Below, piece after piece: positions 27,290 through 36,675 of a stretch of 64,000 nucleotides of DNA. Below the pieces are notes generated by a model. The model saw only the letters and a list, made by a program, of their open reading frames with translations, did not search any database and was not told where the DNA came from. How positions within the stretch are numbered: position 1 is the first letter of the stretch; each line of letters opens with the position of its first letter. The translations under genes and the position numbers were made by a program. The DNA lies in contig NZ_CP026115.2 in the NCBI RefSeq assembly GCF_009883635.2, positions 2,294,001 through 2,358,000 on the forward strand. The letters are read 5' to 3'. Source of the stretch: Pseudomonas putida. GTDB taxonomy: Bacteria; Pseudomonadota; Gammaproteobacteria; Pseudomonadales; Pseudomonadaceae.

Positions 27290-28681
27290 ATGAACCTGCC
27301 GTTGTCCCTCAACCTGCTGGCGTTCCTGGCCCTGCTGCTAGGCCTGGCGCAAACCGGCCGCACCGATTGGAGCCTGGCCAAGAAGGTCCTGCTGGGCCTG
27401 GCGCTGGGCGTCGCGTTCGGCCTGGCCCTGCACACCATTTACGGCGCCGGCCACCCGGTACTCAAGGCCACCATCAGCTGGCTGGACCTGGTCGGCAACG
27501 GCTACGTCGGCCTGCTGCAGATGATCGTCATGCCGCTGATCTTTGCCTCGATCCTCAGCGCCGTGGCCCGCCTGCACAACGCCTCGTCGCTGGGCCGCAT
27601 CAGCGTGCTGAGCATTGGTACCCTGCTGCTGACCACCGCCATTGCCGCGCTGATCGGTATTGTCCTGACCAACCTGTTCGGCCTGAGCGCCGAAGGCCTG
27701 GTGGCCGGCGCCCAGGAAAGCGCGCGCATGCAGGTTATCCACAGCGACTACGTAGGCAAGGTTGCCGACCTGAATATCCCGCAGCTGCTGCTTTCGTTCA
27801 TCCCGAGCAACCCGGTTGGCGACCTGGCCCGGGCCAAGCCGACCTCGATCATCAGCGTGGTGATCTTCGCCGTATTCGTCGGCCTGGCCGCGCTGCAGCT
27901 GATCAAGGACGACGCCGAGAAGGGCGCGCGCGCCCTGTCGGCCATCGATACCCTGCAGGCCTGGGTGATGCGCCTGGTACGCGTGGTGATGAAGCTCACC
28001 CCTTACGGCGTACTGGCGCTGATGACCAAGGTGGTGGCCAGCTCGAACCTGGAAGACATCCTCAAGCTCGGCAGCTTCGTGGTGGTGTCGTACCTGGGCC
28101 TGGCGCTGATGTTCGTGATCCACGGCATCATCCTGGCCGCCACCGGCGTGAGCCCGCTGCGCTTCTTCCGCAAGGTCTGGCCAGTGCTGACCTTTGCCTT
28201 CACCAGCCGCTCCAGTGCCGCCAGCATCCCGCTGAACATCGAAGCGCAAACCCGCCGCCTGGGCGTGCCGCAGTCGATTGCCAGCTTCAGTGCATCGTTC
28301 GGCACCACCATTGGCCAGAACGGCTGCGCGGGCCTCTATCCAGCCATGTTGGCCGTGATGGTGGCGCCAGCGGTGGGCATCGATACCTTCGACCCGCTGT
28401 GGATCGCGACCCTGGTGGCGATCGTGACGCTGAGTTCTGCGGGTGTGGCTGGCGTCGGCGGCGGTGCGACCTTCGCTGCGCTGATCGTGCTGCCAGCCAT
28501 GGGCTTGCCGGTCGAGCTGGTGGCGCTGCTGATTTCGGTGGAACCGCTGATCGACATGGGCCGCACGGCGTTGAACGTGAATGGGTCAATGACGGCGGGC
28601 GTGGTGACCAGCCAGCTGCTGAAAGAGACCGACAAGGAAGTGCTGGCCGGTGATGAGCATGCCGAGCTGAGTCATACCTGA
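27290..28681 (+). CDS. tcyP: L-cystine:cation symporter TcyP
   Basis: A 463-residue inner-membrane transporter of the dicarboxylate/amino acid:cation symporter (DAACS) family, cystine-specific TcyP/YdjN branch. Nine or so hydrophobic segments are seen. Family signatures include [19 protein letters not shown], the serine-rich re-entrant loop [53 protein letters not shown] and the substrate/cation site [20 protein letters not shown]. The ATG after GGAG gives the normal TcyP start; a longer frame upstream is non-homologous. It supplies cystine as a sulfur source. Confidence 0.92.
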   Translation: MNLPLSLNLLAFLALLLGLAQTGRTDWSLAKKVLLGLALGVAFGLALHTIYGAGHPVLKATISWLDLVGNGYVGLLQMIVMPLIFASILSAVARLHNASSLGRISVLSIGTLLLTTAIAALIGIVLTNLFGLSAEGLVAGAQESARMQVIHSDYVGKVADLNIPQLLLSFIPSNPVGDLARAKPTSIISVVIFAVFVGLAALQLIKDDAEKGARALSAIDTLQAWVMRLVRVVMKLTPYGVLALMTKVVASSNLEDILKLGSFVVVSYLGLALMFVIHGIILAATGVSPLRFFRKVWPVLTFAFTSRSSAASIPLNIEAQTRRLGVPQSIASFSASFGTTIGQNGCAGLYPAMLAVMVAPAVGIDTFDPLWIATLVAIVTLSSAGVAGVGGGATFAALIVLPAMGLPVELVALLISVEPLIDMGRTALNVNGSMTAGVVTSQLLKETDKEVLAGDEHAELSHT

Positions 28682-28689
28682 CATATTGC

Positions 28690-28712
28690 CGGGGGCTGCT
28701 TTGCAGCCCCCG
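28690..28712. terminator. Hairpin between convergent tcyP and folA
   Basis: CGGGGGCTGC-TT(T)-GCAGCCCCCG forms a 10-bp GC-rich stem with a three-base loop, right after tcyP, followed by CATTTTC. It is likely a bidirectional terminator. Confidence 0.75.
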
Positions 28713-28717
28713 CATTT

Positions 28718-29233
28718 TCAGATCTTGTCCCAAACTTCGAAGTGGTAAGCCGGCTTGCCTTCTTCAACCTGTGCCTCACTCGACACCAACCTCCACTGGC
28801 CCTCATCGAACTCCGGGAACCATGCATCCCCCTCCGGCGCCATTTCCACCCGCGTCAGGTACATCCGGCTCACCAGCCCCTTCTCCAACGCCTGCCCATA
28901 CAGCTGCGCCCCGCCAATCAGCATCAGCTCGCCAACGCCCTGCTCACGCGCCCATTGCTCAGCCCGCGCCACCGCTGCCTCCAGCGAAGCGAACACCTCG
29001 GCCCCGGCCAGCTCCAGACCCGCCTGCCGGCTGACCACGATGTTCAACCGCCCCGGCAACGGCCGGCCCAACGAATCCCAGGTCTTGCGCCCCATGATGA
29101 TCGGCTTGCCCAGGGTTGTGGCCTTGAAGTACTTGAAGTCCCCCGGCAGGTGCCAGGGCATGGAATTGTCGATGCCGATCACGCGGTTCTCGGCATGAGC
29201 CGCGATCAGGCTGAGGGGGAGTGATGTATTCAT
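28718..29233 (-). CDS. folA: Dihydrofolate reductase
   Basis: A 171-residue enzyme reducing dihydrofolate with NADPH, needed to recycle the folate oxidised by thymidylate synthase (thyA lies elsewhere in this window). Family motifs: SLIAAHAENRVIGIDNSMPW with the WHLPGDFKYFK segment and the catalytic acidic residue, IIMGRKTWDSLGRPLPGR, and MLIGGAQLYGQAL. The last strand ends PAYHFEVWDKI. The start used gives the normal length; the frame runs on upstream through the divergent gene but with no similarity. Divergent from the DUF2868 gene. Confidence 0.96.
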   Translation of the reverse strand: MNTSLPLSLIAAHAENRVIGIDNSMPWHLPGDFKYFKATTLGKPIIMGRKTWDSLGRPLPGRLNIVVSRQAGLELAGAEVFASLEAAVARAEQWAREQGVGELMLIGGAQLYGQALEKGLVSRMYLTRVEMAPEGDAWFPEFDEGQWRLVSSEAQVEEGKPAYHFEVWDKI

Positions 29234-29287
29234 GCCAGCGAGGATAGCACCGGGCGTGTGGGTTATGCTTCTGCCCTGAACCACGCA

Positions 29288-30679
29288 ATGGAAGACCTTG
29301 TGACTGCACCAACTGCACTGGACAAGCGCTGGCTCACCGAAGCGGTACGCCTGCGCGAGGAACACGCCGGCCTCCTGGACGATCAGGAGGCCAACCGCCA
29401 TGCCCGCCAAATGGGCGGTGACCTGGCAGCACGCATCGAAACCCGCGCGCTGTTTCTCGCCGAACGCGATGGCCTGGGCACTGCCCTGCGCCACTGGAAG
29501 CAGGGCGCCCGCCTGGCGCTGCTGGCCCTGATGCTGTTGGCCGTTTTCAGCGGCGCAGGCTTGGCTTTCGCCGCACTGGGCGATGGGCAGCGCCCGGTCA
29601 ACGTGTTCTGGGCCCTGGGCAGCCTGCTCGGGCTGAACCTGCTGTTGTTGCTGGGCTGGGCCGTGGGCCTTGCCTTGAGCGGCGAGCACGGCGCCAGCCT
29701 CGGCCGCCTGTGGTTGTGGCTAAGTGAGCGCTTCGCCCGCGACGCCAAGGCCGCACACCTGGCGCCAGCACTGCTGGTGCTGCTGCAACGCCAACGCCTG
29801 AATCGCTGGCTGCTCGGCGTGCTGGTGCACAGCCTGTGGCTGCTGGCAATGATCGCCGCCCTGAGCATGCTGCTGGCCTTGCTGGCAACCCGCCGTTACG
29901 GCTTCGTCTGGGAAACCACCCTGCTGGCCGCCGACCCGTTCATTCACCTGACCCAGGCCCTCGGCGCCCTGCCCTCGCTGCTCGGTTTCGCCGTACCGGA
30001 CGAAGCGATGATCCGCGCCAGTGGCGATACCTTCCCCGCCCTGGATGCCGCCCGCCAGGCCTGGGCCAGCTGGCTGCTCGGCGTGGTGCTGGTGTACGGC
30101 TTGCTGCCGCGCCTGCTGCTGGCCGGGCTGTGCCTGTGGCGCTGGCACCAGGGCCGTGCCCAGTTGGCGCTGGACCTCAGCCTGCCCGGCTACGCGCAAT
30201 TGCGCGATGCACTGATGCCGCGCAGCGAACGCATCGGCGTGCAGGACGCCGCTCCCGATGCCCTCCCGCAGTTTCAGGCCGGCCAGCTGGAAAGCGGCAG
30301 CAGCGGCGCCCTGCTGGTAGGCCTGGAACTCGACGACCAGCGCCCCTGGCCGCCCGCCTTGTCCAAGGCGGTAACCGATGCGGGTGTGCTCGACAGCCGC
30401 GAGTCGCGCAACAAGCTGCTCGAACAGCTCAGCCGTTTCCCGCCGGCACGCCTGGCCATCGCCTGCGACCCACGCCGCTCACCTGACCGTGGCAGCCTGG
30501 CGCTGCTCGCGGAGCTGGCACGCAATGCCGGCGACACCCGCATCTGGCTGCTTCAGGCTGCCCCCGGCCAGGCCCTGGACGCCGAACGCCTGGGCGACTG
30601 GCACGACGCCCTCGACCGCCTCGGCCTGCCCCATGCCGACACTTCGCCCCTGACCTGGCTGGAGCATGGCCATGACTGA
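29288..30679 (+). CDS. DUF2868 membrane protein, partner of the following GTPase
   Basis: A 463-residue integral membrane protein. Four hydrophobic segments are visible (about residues 68-90, 98-120, 165-190 and 255-285) between charged, alanine- and arginine-rich cytosolic parts; the C-terminal 170 residues look soluble and Rossmann-like (ALLVGLELDDQRPWPP, LAIACDPRRSPDRGSLALL). This is the DUF2868 family, found next to DUF3482 GTPases in gammaproteobacteria. Function is not known. The start is ambiguous: ATG as given, or the GTG four codons later, which has a better ribosome site (GGAAG). The stop overlaps the GTPase start. Confidence 0.8.
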   Translation: MEDLVTAPTALDKRWLTEAVRLREEHAGLLDDQEANRHARQMGGDLAARIETRALFLAERDGLGTALRHWKQGARLALLALMLLAVFSGAGLAFAALGDGQRPVNVFWALGSLLGLNLLLLLGWAVGLALSGEHGASLGRLWLWLSERFARDAKAAHLAPALLVLLQRQRLNRWLLGVLVHSLWLLAMIAALSMLLALLATRRYGFVWETTLLAADPFIHLTQALGALPSLLGFAVPDEAMIRASGDTFPALDAARQAWASWLLGVVLVYGLLPRLLLAGLCLWRWHQGRAQLALDLSLPGYAQLRDALMPRSERIGVQDAAPDALPQFQAGQLESGSSGALLVGLELDDQRPWPPALSKAVTDAGVLDSRESRNKLLEQLSRFPPARLAIACDPRRSPDRGSLALLAELARNAGDTRIWLLQAAPGQALDAERLGDWHDALDRLGLPHADTSPLTWLEHGHD

Positions 30680-32036
30680 GCCGCTGAAACTGGCCGTGGT
30701 CGGCCACACCAACGTCGGCAAGACTTCGCTACTGCGCACACTCACCCGCGACGTCGGCTTCGGCGAGGTCTCCCACCGCCCCAGCACCACCCGCCATGTC
30801 GAGGGTGCGCGACTCTCGGTTGACGGCGAACCACTGCTGGAGCTCTACGACACCCCCGGCCTGGAAGACGCCATCGCCCTGCTCGACTATCTCGAGCGCC
30901 TGGAGCGCCCAGGCGAACGCCTGGACGGCCCGGCCCGCCTCGAACGCTTCCTGCAGGGCAGCGAGGCACGCCAGCGCTTCGAGCAGGAAGCCAAGGTGCT
31001 GCGCCAATTGCTGGCGAGCAATGCCGGCCTGTATGTGATCGACGCCCGCGAGCCCGTGCTGGCCAAGTACCGCGACGAACTGGAAGTGCTGGCCAGCTGC
31101 GGCAAGCCGCTGCTGCCGGTGCTCAACTTCGTCGCCAGCAGCCAGCACCGCGAGCCCGAATGGCGTGAAGCCCTTGCCCGGCTTGGGCTTCACGCATTGG
31201 TGCGGTTCGATAGCGTAGCCCCGCCAGAGGATGGTGAACGCCGTCTGTACGAAAGCCTCGCACTGTTGCTGGAGGACGCCCGACCCGCCCTGCAACGGCT
31301 GATCGACGACCAGCAGGCCCAGCGCCTGGCACGCCAGCACAGCGGCAAGCGGCTGATCGCCGAGCTGCTGCTCGACTGCGCCGCCTGCCGACGCAGCGTC
31401 GAGGCCGAACCGGCAGCTGAAGCCAGAGCTATCGAGGCCTTGCGCCAGGATGTACGCCAGCGTGAACAGCGTTGCGTGGAGGCACTCCTCAAGCTGTATG
31501 CCTTCCGCCGTGAGGATGCCAATGCCGGTGATTTGCCGTTGCTGGATGGGCGCTGGGGCGATGACCTGTTCAATCCCGAAACCCTGAAGTTGCTGGGTGT
31601 GCGCCTGGGTAGCGGCGTGGCGGCCGGGGCTGCAGCCGGTGCCGGCGTTGACCTGCTGGTTGGCGGCCTGACCCTCGGTGCTGCGGCGTTGGCGGGCGCC
31701 ATTGCCGGTGGTGCACTGCAGACTGCACGCAACTATGGGGCGCGGCTCATGGGCAAGCTGAAGGGCCAGCGCGAACTGACGGTGGATGACACGGTGCTGC
31801 GGCTGCTGGCGTTGCGTCAGCAGCAGTTGATGGTGGCGCTGGATGGCCGCGGGCATGCGGCACAGGACAGCATTCGCTTGGGCGAGCTGGATGAGAAGGC
31901 TTGGCGTGAAGGCAAGCTGCCGGAGGCCTTGAGCAAGGCGCGGGCGCATCCACAGTGGTCGACGCTCAATCCTGGGGCAAAGCTCAAACAGGCTGAGCGG
32001 CAGGAACAGCTGGAAGCATTGGTTTCACAGATCTGA
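30672..32036 (+). CDS. DUF3482-domain GTPase
   Basis: A 454-residue GTP-binding protein. G1 is VVGHTNVGKTSLLRTLTRDV, G2 probably the threonines in PSTTRHVEG, G3 LYDTPGLEDAI, and LPVLNFVAS stands in place of NKxD, an atypical G4. The DUF3482 part (about residues 170-454) holds a glycine/alanine-rich hydrophobic tract, GVAAGAAAGAGVDLLVGGLT followed by LGAAALAGAIAGGAL, resembling a membrane-inserting hairpin or glycine zipper. The ATG used has GGAG 7 nt upstream and overlaps the DUF2868 stop; the ATG two codons earlier is too close to that site. Probably acts at the inner membrane with its neighbour. Role unknown. Confidence 0.83.
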   Translation: MTEPLKLAVVGHTNVGKTSLLRTLTRDVGFGEVSHRPSTTRHVEGARLSVDGEPLLELYDTPGLEDAIALLDYLERLERPGERLDGPARLERFLQGSEARQRFEQEAKVLRQLLASNAGLYVIDAREPVLAKYRDELEVLASCGKPLLPVLNFVASSQHREPEWREALARLGLHALVRFDSVAPPEDGERRLYESLALLLEDARPALQRLIDDQQAQRLARQHSGKRLIAELLLDCAACRRSVEAEPAAEARAIEALRQDVRQREQRCVEALLKLYAFRREDANAGDLPLLDGRWGDDLFNPETLKLLGVRLGSGVAAGAAAGAGVDLLVGGLTLGAAALAGAIAGGALQTARNYGARLMGKLKGQRELTVDDTVLRLLALRQQQLMVALDGRGHAAQDSIRLGELDEKAWREGKLPEALSKARAHPQWSTLNPGAKLKQAERQEQLEALVSQI

Positions 32037-32046
32037 TTCAGCAGGT

Positions 32047-32127
32047 CTGGCCTCTTCGCGGGACAAGCCCGCTCCTACAGGGGAACGCACTCTCTGTCGG
32101 AGCGGGCTTGTCCCGCGAAAGGGCCTG
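32047..32127. repeat. Pair of inverted REP elements
   Basis: CTGGCCTCTTCGCGGGACAAGC onward (35 nt) matches the P. putida REP consensus and is followed after about 12 nt by an inverted copy (GGAGCGGGCTTGTCCCGCGAA core). Each copy is itself a hairpin, and the two can also pair with each other. They lie between the convergent GTPase and HD-domain genes, the typical place for REPs, and may serve as transcript ends. Confidence 0.88.
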
Positions 32128-32139
32128 TACAGGCAATCC

Positions 32140-32688
32140 TCAAAGCAAGGCCAATGCCTTCTCTTTCAGCACCACCAGATCCATCACCGGCACCCCGACC
32201 TCTTTGGCCATCTCGTCCCATTCGCGCATCTTCAAGCTCACCTCGAACAGCGAGTCGCGCTCGAACGCATCCGCCTCGGCCGCGCTCATCACGCCACCCT
32301 GGTATTCAAGGGTCCTGCGGCTTGCCTCGCTCAACCGGTCGTAATACCCCGGCTGGCGCAAGGTCAGGTAACGCTTGGCCTCCACGTGATATTGCACCAG
32401 CCGCGCCATGCGCTCGCCGAAGCCACAACGGCGCAGGTACTCGGCACCGATACGCTCATGGCTGACCACGCCATAGCCCCCCATGCTGGCGTCGCCGCCA
32501 CACAGGTGGCCAATATCGTGGAAGAACGCCGCCAGCACCACTTCATCGTCGTAGCCTTCAGCCATGGCCAGCTGCGCAGCCTGGGACATGTGTTCGAGCT
32601 GGTTGATGGCTTCGCCGATGTAATCGTCGCTGCCATGCTGCTCATACAAGTTGAACAGCGTGTCGATGGTCTGGGCTGGCGTAAGCAT
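32140..32688 (-). CDS. PhnZ-like HD-domain oxygenase of phosphonate metabolism
   Basis: A 182-residue HD-domain protein. Tyr23 and Glu26 (DDYIGEA), His33 (LEHMSQA), His57-Asp58 (FFHDIGHL), His77 (SHERIG), His101 and Lys105 (YHVEAKR) and Asp158 (REWDEM) line up, with offsets of only one to three residues, with the iron- and substrate-binding residues I know for PhnZ, the di-iron oxygenase that cleaves the C-P bond of 1-hydroxy-2-aminoethylphosphonate. It therefore belongs to the phosphonate-associated HD group rather than to generic HD phosphohydrolases. ATG chosen because AGGAG lies 8 nt ahead; an upstream GTG is too close. Last gene of the aminoethylphosphonate transport cluster. Confidence 0.82.
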   Translation of the reverse strand: MLTPAQTIDTLFNLYEQHGSDDYIGEAINQLEHMSQAAQLAMAEGYDDEVVLAAFFHDIGHLCGGDASMGGYGVVSHERIGAEYLRRCGFGERMARLVQYHVEAKRYLTLRQPGYYDRLSEASRRTLEYQGGVMSAAEADAFERDSLFEVSLKMREWDEMAKEVGVPVMDLVVLKEKALALL

Positions 32689-32711
32689 TGGCTTCACTCC
32701 TGGGCTTTTTC

Positions 32712-33737
32712 TTATTGTTGCGCCACTTTCTCCGATTTGCCGTCATAGCGCTTGCGCCATTCAGTGAGGATCTCGTCGCGGTTCTTCGAGGCCCAGGCAA
32801 AGTCGTTCTTGATCAGGCGCTGTTCATAGTCGGCTGGCAGCTCGGTCTGCGGCTTGGCAATGCCTGGCGCGGCCAGTACGGCAAAGTTGTCCTTGTACAG
32901 TTCCATGGCGGCAGGGCTTGCCGAGAAATCAGCCAGGCGCTTGGCCGCATCAGCCTTTGGCGAGCCCTTGATCACGGCGGTCGCCTCAATCTCCCAGCCC
33001 AGGCCTTCCTTCGGCAGCACGATATCCAGCGGAGCGCCCTGGCGCTTGAGTTGCACGGCCGGGTACTCGAACGAGATACCGATCGGGAACTCGCCCGCCG
33101 CTGCCAGCTTGCACGGCTTGGAGCCGGAGTGCACGTACTGGCCGATGTTCTGGTGCAGGGCGTCCATGTAGGCCCAGCCCTGTGGCTCGCCGAAGGTCTG
33201 CAGCCAAGCGCTGACGTCAAGGAAGCCGGTGCCGGAGGAAGCCGGGTTAGGCATGACGATCTTGCCTTTGTATTCCGGCTTGGTCAGGTCCTGCCAGCTC
33301 ACCGGTTTGCTCAGGCCCTGCTTCTCGGCTTCGACGGTATTGAAGCAGATGGTCGCGGCCCACACGTCCATGCCGACCCAGGCAGGCGGGTTGGCGGCGT
33401 CGCGGTAGTTGGCGGAGATCTTGCCCAGGTCTTTCGGCGCATAGGCTTCGAGCATGCCGTTCTGGTCCAGGATAGCCAGGCTGGAGGCGGCCAGGCCCCA
33501 GACCGCGTCGGCTTGCGGGCGGTCTTTCTCGGCCAGCAGCTTGGCGGTGATGATGCCGGTGGAATCACGCACCCATTTGATTTCGATGTCCGGGTTGGCC
33601 TTTTCGAAAGCCTGCTTGTAGTTCTTGAGCTGTTCGGCTTCCAGGGCGGTGTAGACGGTCAACTGGGTGGCTGCAGCCGAAGCCTGCAGGCTGAAGACGG
33701 CGGATACGGCAGCGGCAAGTGCAAGGGGCTTGAACAT
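32712..33737 (-). CDS. 2-aminoethylphosphonate-type ABC transporter, periplasmic binding protein (AepX/PhnS2-like)
   Basis: A 341-residue periplasmic binding protein. The signal peptide is FKPLALAAAVSAVFSLQASA. The mature start TQLTVYTALEAEQLKNYKQA followed by IKWVRDSTGIITAKLLAEK is typical of the iron(III)/AEP-binding superfamily, and the downstream PNPASSGTGFLDVSAW loop and the linkage to a PhnZ-like gene point to aminoethylphosphonate rather than iron. The tyrosine pair used by ferric-binding proteins is not apparent. It belongs to a four-gene transporter/enzyme unit with permease and ATPase upstream. Substrate is inferred from family and context. Confidence 0.82.
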   Translation of the reverse strand: MFKPLALAAAVSAVFSLQASAAATQLTVYTALEAEQLKNYKQAFEKANPDIEIKWVRDSTGIITAKLLAEKDRPQADAVWGLAASSLAILDQNGMLEAYAPKDLGKISANYRDAANPPAWVGMDVWAATICFNTVEAEKQGLSKPVSWQDLTKPEYKGKIVMPNPASSGTGFLDVSAWLQTFGEPQGWAYMDALHQNIGQYVHSGSKPCKLAAAGEFPIGISFEYPAVQLKRQGAPLDIVLPKEGLGWEIEATAVIKGSPKADAAKRLADFSASPAAMELYKDNFAVLAAPGIAKPQTELPADYEQRLIKNDFAWASKNRDEILTEWRKRYDGKSEKVAQQ

Positions 33738-33767
33738 GATGCGTTTCCTATCAGTGTGGGCAGTCGG

Positions 33768-35492
33768 TCAATGGCCGGGCGCGCGCTGGCGCCAGGCCTG
33801 GGAGCGGCGCAGCAGGCCGCGGGAAGCACCAGCCAGCAGCAGGGAAGCAGCAGCGCTGGTCAGCAGGATCAGGGTCGACATGGCGGCGGCACCGCCGACG
33901 TTGCCGGCATCGTCCATGTTCAACACGGCGACGGCGGCGAGGATGGTGTCGGGGCTGTAGAGGAAGATCGCCGCAGACACGGTGGTCATCGCCGAGACGA
34001 ACAGGTAGCGGATGATGTCCAGCAGCGCCGGCAGGCAGATCGGCACGGTGACCCGCACGAAGTGCTTGTAGAGCGGCGCCTTGAGCGACAGCGCGGCAGC
34101 TTCGAACTCGCCGTCGAGCTGGCGCAGTGCGGTGGCGGCGGTCATCTGCGCGGTGGTCAGGTAGTGGGCGATGGTGCACAGCACCAGCAGCGCCATGCCG
34201 CCATAGAACACGTGCAGCGGGTTGCCGTTGAGGTTGAAGAAGAACACGTAGCCCAGGCCCAGTACCAACCCAGGCACCGCCATGGGAATGAAGCTGAGCA
34301 GGCGCAGGGCCTGGTTGAGCAGGCGCTGGCCCTGGGTTTTCTCCATCAGGTAGGCGCCGGTGAAGATCACCAGGCTGCCGATCAGTGCGGTGCACAGGGC
34401 CATGGTCACGCTGTTGCGGTAGGCCAGCCAGCCGCCACCGGCAGTGTCGTCGAACATATAGTGCTTGAACGACAGGGTCAGGTTGTACGGCCAGAACGTC
34501 ACCAGCGACGAGTACACCGCCATGCCGATTACCACCAGCAGCGCCGCGCAGACCACCAGCACAATGACCAGGAAGCAGGCATCACGGCAGCGCGACGGCT
34601 TGGGCTCGAACACCTGGGCACGGCCGCTCATTGCCTCGCCCTGGCGCCGACGCAACCAGGCATCGACGCCGAAGCTGAGCAGCGCTGGCAGCAGCAGGAC
34701 CATGCCGATCAACGCGCCCCGGCCGAATTGCTGCTGGCCAACCACCGCCTTGTAGGCCTCCAGCGCCAGCACCTGATAGTCGCCGCCGACTACCACCGGT
34801 ACACCGAAGTCGGTGATGGTCAGGGTGAACACCAGGCAGAACGCAGCGAACACCGCCTGACGCGTGGCTGGCCAGGTGATGCTGCAAAACGCCCGCCACG
34901 GCCCGGCGCCCATGCTCGACGCCGCGTCGAATAGCCGGGCGTCGGCCAGTGACAGGGCCGAGAGCAGGATCATCAGCGCATGGGGGAAGGTGTAGATGGC
35001 CTCGCCGAGGACAATGCCCCAGAAGCCGTAGATGTTGTCGCTGATTAGGCTGCGCAGCAGGCCCTGGTTGCCGAACAGGTAGACCAGGGCAATCGCCGGC
35101 AGCATCGACGGCGCCAGCAGTGGCAGCAGCGAAATGCCGCGCCACAGGCCCTTGGCCGGGATCAGCGTACGCTGCAGGGCGTAGGCGAAGAGGTAGGCCA
35201 GCGGCACCACGATCGCCGCCACGGTGCAGGCCACCGACAGGCTGTTGCCGAGCAGCCAGTGGAAGTTTTCGCTGGCGAACAGTTCTCGGGCGGCCAACAG
35301 GCCACCGCCCTGACCGGCTTCACCGCTGAAGCCTTTCCAGAAAATGGCCAGCAACGGCATCACCACGGCCAGCAGCAGAAGGACCAGCAGCAGGCTCTTG
35401 CCGCCGATGACGAACAGGCGGTCACCCAGGGCGACGTCGCTGCGTCGCGCATCCTTGGTCTGGGTCAGCGGCAGGGACATTGGCGCGGCCAT
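33768..35492 (-). CDS. 2-aminoethylphosphonate-type ABC transporter, fused permease (AepV/W- or PhnU2-like)
   Basis: A 574-residue inner-membrane protein with two consecutive BPD permease domains of six helices each (about residues 20-290 and 320-570). Each has an EAA-like loop: FDAASSMGAGPWRAFCSITW in the first half and FEAAALSLKAPLYKHFVRVT in the second. Such fused permeases occur in the Fbp/Pot-like and the aminoethylphosphonate transporter groups; context decides for the latter. The ATG lies one nucleotide after the ATPase stop, so translation is coupled; a second ATG four codons on (MSLPLTQTKDA) is possible. Confidence 0.83.
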   Translation of the reverse strand: MAAPMSLPLTQTKDARRSDVALGDRLFVIGGKSLLLVLLLLAVVMPLLAIFWKGFSGEAGQGGGLLAARELFASENFHWLLGNSLSVACTVAAIVVPLAYLFAYALQRTLIPAKGLWRGISLLPLLAPSMLPAIALVYLFGNQGLLRSLISDNIYGFWGIVLGEAIYTFPHALMILLSALSLADARLFDAASSMGAGPWRAFCSITWPATRQAVFAAFCLVFTLTITDFGVPVVVGGDYQVLALEAYKAVVGQQQFGRGALIGMVLLLPALLSFGVDAWLRRRQGEAMSGRAQVFEPKPSRCRDACFLVIVLVVCAALLVVIGMAVYSSLVTFWPYNLTLSFKHYMFDDTAGGGWLAYRNSVTMALCTALIGSLVIFTGAYLMEKTQGQRLLNQALRLLSFIPMAVPGLVLGLGYVFFFNLNGNPLHVFYGGMALLVLCTIAHYLTTAQMTAATALRQLDGEFEAAALSLKAPLYKHFVRVTVPICLPALLDIIRYLFVSAMTTVSAAIFLYSPDTILAAVAVLNMDDAGNVGGAAAMSTLILLTSAAASLLLAGASRGLLRRSQAWRQRAPGH

Positions 35493-35493
35493 C

Positions 35494-36552
35494 TCAGGCA
35501 AACACCTGCAGGCTCTGCGGTGGCAAGGCCACCCAGATATCCTGCGAGCCCAAGCGAGGCATGGCTTCCGGCGCCAGTTCGGCGAGCAGCGCATGGCCCG
35601 GCAGGGCCTTGAGTTCGAAGCTCATGCGGCAGCGGTTGCCGAGGAAGGTGATTTCGCGGACCTTGGCCGGGAACAGGTTTTCCTCATGCACCAACGGATT
35701 GACGGTGATCGCCTCCGGGCGGCAGAACAGCCGGCCACTGCGGGCGGTACCCGCGCTGCTCGCCAGGCGCATGCTCATGGCGCCGACCTGGGCGTGGCTG
35801 TCGCTACTGCGCTGGAACGGCAGCCAGTTGCCCTGGCCGACGAACTCGGCAACGAACGGCGTGGCCGGCTGGTCGTAGATCTCCTGCGGGGTCGCGTATT
35901 GCTCGACCTGGCCGTTGTTCATCACCGCAATGCGGTCGGCCATGAGCATGGCTTCGTCCTGGTTGTGGGTGACCATCAACGTGGTGATGCCCAGCTGACG
36001 CTGCAATTGGCGCAGTTCGGTGCACAGATGCTCACGCACCCGGGCATCCAGCGCCGACATCGGTTCGTCGAGCAGCAGCAGCGAGGGCGAAGGTGCCAGC
36101 GCACGGGCAAGGGCCACACGTTGCTGCTGGCCGCCGGAAAGCTGGCCTGGGTACTTTTTCTCGCTGCCGCTCAGGCCGACCAGCTCGAGCATTTCTGCCA
36201 CACGCTGGCGGCTCTCGTCGCGGCTGCTGCCGGTCAGGCCGTAGGCAATGTTGGCTTCGACGGTCAGGTTGGGGAACAGCGCGTAGGACTGGAACAGAAT
36301 GCCGTAGTCCCGGGCCTGGGGTGGCAGTTCGGAAATGTCCCGCTCACCGATGTACAGCGCGCCACGGTCCTGACGCTCAAGGCCGGCAATGCAGCGCAGC
36401 AGGGTGGTCTTGCCGCAACCGGACGGGCCGAGCAGGCAGACCAGCTCGCCAGCAGCGATGTCCAGGGACACGTCGTTGAGCGCCGTGAAGGCACCGAAAC
36501 GCTTGTGGATACCGCGCACTTTCATCTGTGCGCCCGGGGTGGCGTGGTTCAT
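35494..36552 (-). CDS. 2-aminoethylphosphonate-type ABC transporter, ATP-binding protein
   Basis: A 352-residue ATPase of the CUT1/Pot/Fbp class. Walker [13 protein letters not shown]-loop [20 protein letters not shown], signature [16 protein letters not shown], Walker [16 protein letters not shown] and H-loop [12 protein letters not shown] are all intact. The last 110 residues form a TOBE-type domain ([31 protein letters not shown]). It is the first gene of the transporter unit after the LysR gene, separated from it by a 114-nt gap with a degenerate REP, so it may have its own promoter there. Confidence 0.86.
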   Translation of the reverse strand: MNHATPGAQMKVRGIHKRFGAFTALNDVSLDIAAGELVCLLGPSGCGKTTLLRCIAGLERQDRGALYIGERDISELPPQARDYGILFQSYALFPNLTVEANIAYGLTGSSRDESRQRVAEMLELVGLSGSEKKYPGQLSGGQQQRVALARALAPSPSLLLLDEPMSALDARVREHLCTELRQLQRQLGITTLMVTHNQDEAMLMADRIAVMNNGQVEQYATPQEIYDQPATPFVAEFVGQGNWLPFQRSSDSHAQVGAMSMRLASSAGTARSGRLFCRPEAITVNPLVHEENLFPAKVREITFLGNRCRMSFELKALPGHALLAELAPEAMPRLGSQDIWVALPPQSLQVFA

Positions 36553-36651
36553 GGCAAGGCCTCATCGAACAAGTGAGGCCATGCTAGGAACGCTGTGCGA
36601 AGGTTCTGTGGCTTTTGGGCAAAACCCGGTGATAGTGGTATAGGCAGATTT

Positions 36652-36675
36652 TGTAGTAGGCCGCTCCTACAGGTG
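36652..36675. repeat. Degenerate half-REP between LysR and ATPase genes
   Basis: GTAGGCCGCTCCTAC is a small hairpin that corresponds to one arm (CCGCTCCTACAGG) of the REP sequence seen elsewhere in the window; the other arm is lost. Confidence 0.55.

Noticed and set aside
32140..32688. Generic HD phosphohydrolase assignment
   Set aside because: The full set of PhnZ-specific residues (including Tyr23 and Glu26) and the linkage to a phosphonate-type transporter favour a PhnZ-like oxygenase.
32688..34934. A 748-codon open frame on the plus strand opposite the transporter genes
   Set aside because: It is antisense to well-recognised binding-protein and permease genes, has low-complexity composition rich in H, Q, R, G and no family similarity. 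Long antisense frames are common in high-GC genomes.
32712..36552. Ferric iron (Fbp-type) ABC transporter
   Set aside because: The architecture is shared, but the tyrosine pair of ferric-binding proteins is not evident and the neighbouring PhnZ-like gene and LysR point to aminoethylphosphonate. Not fully excluded.
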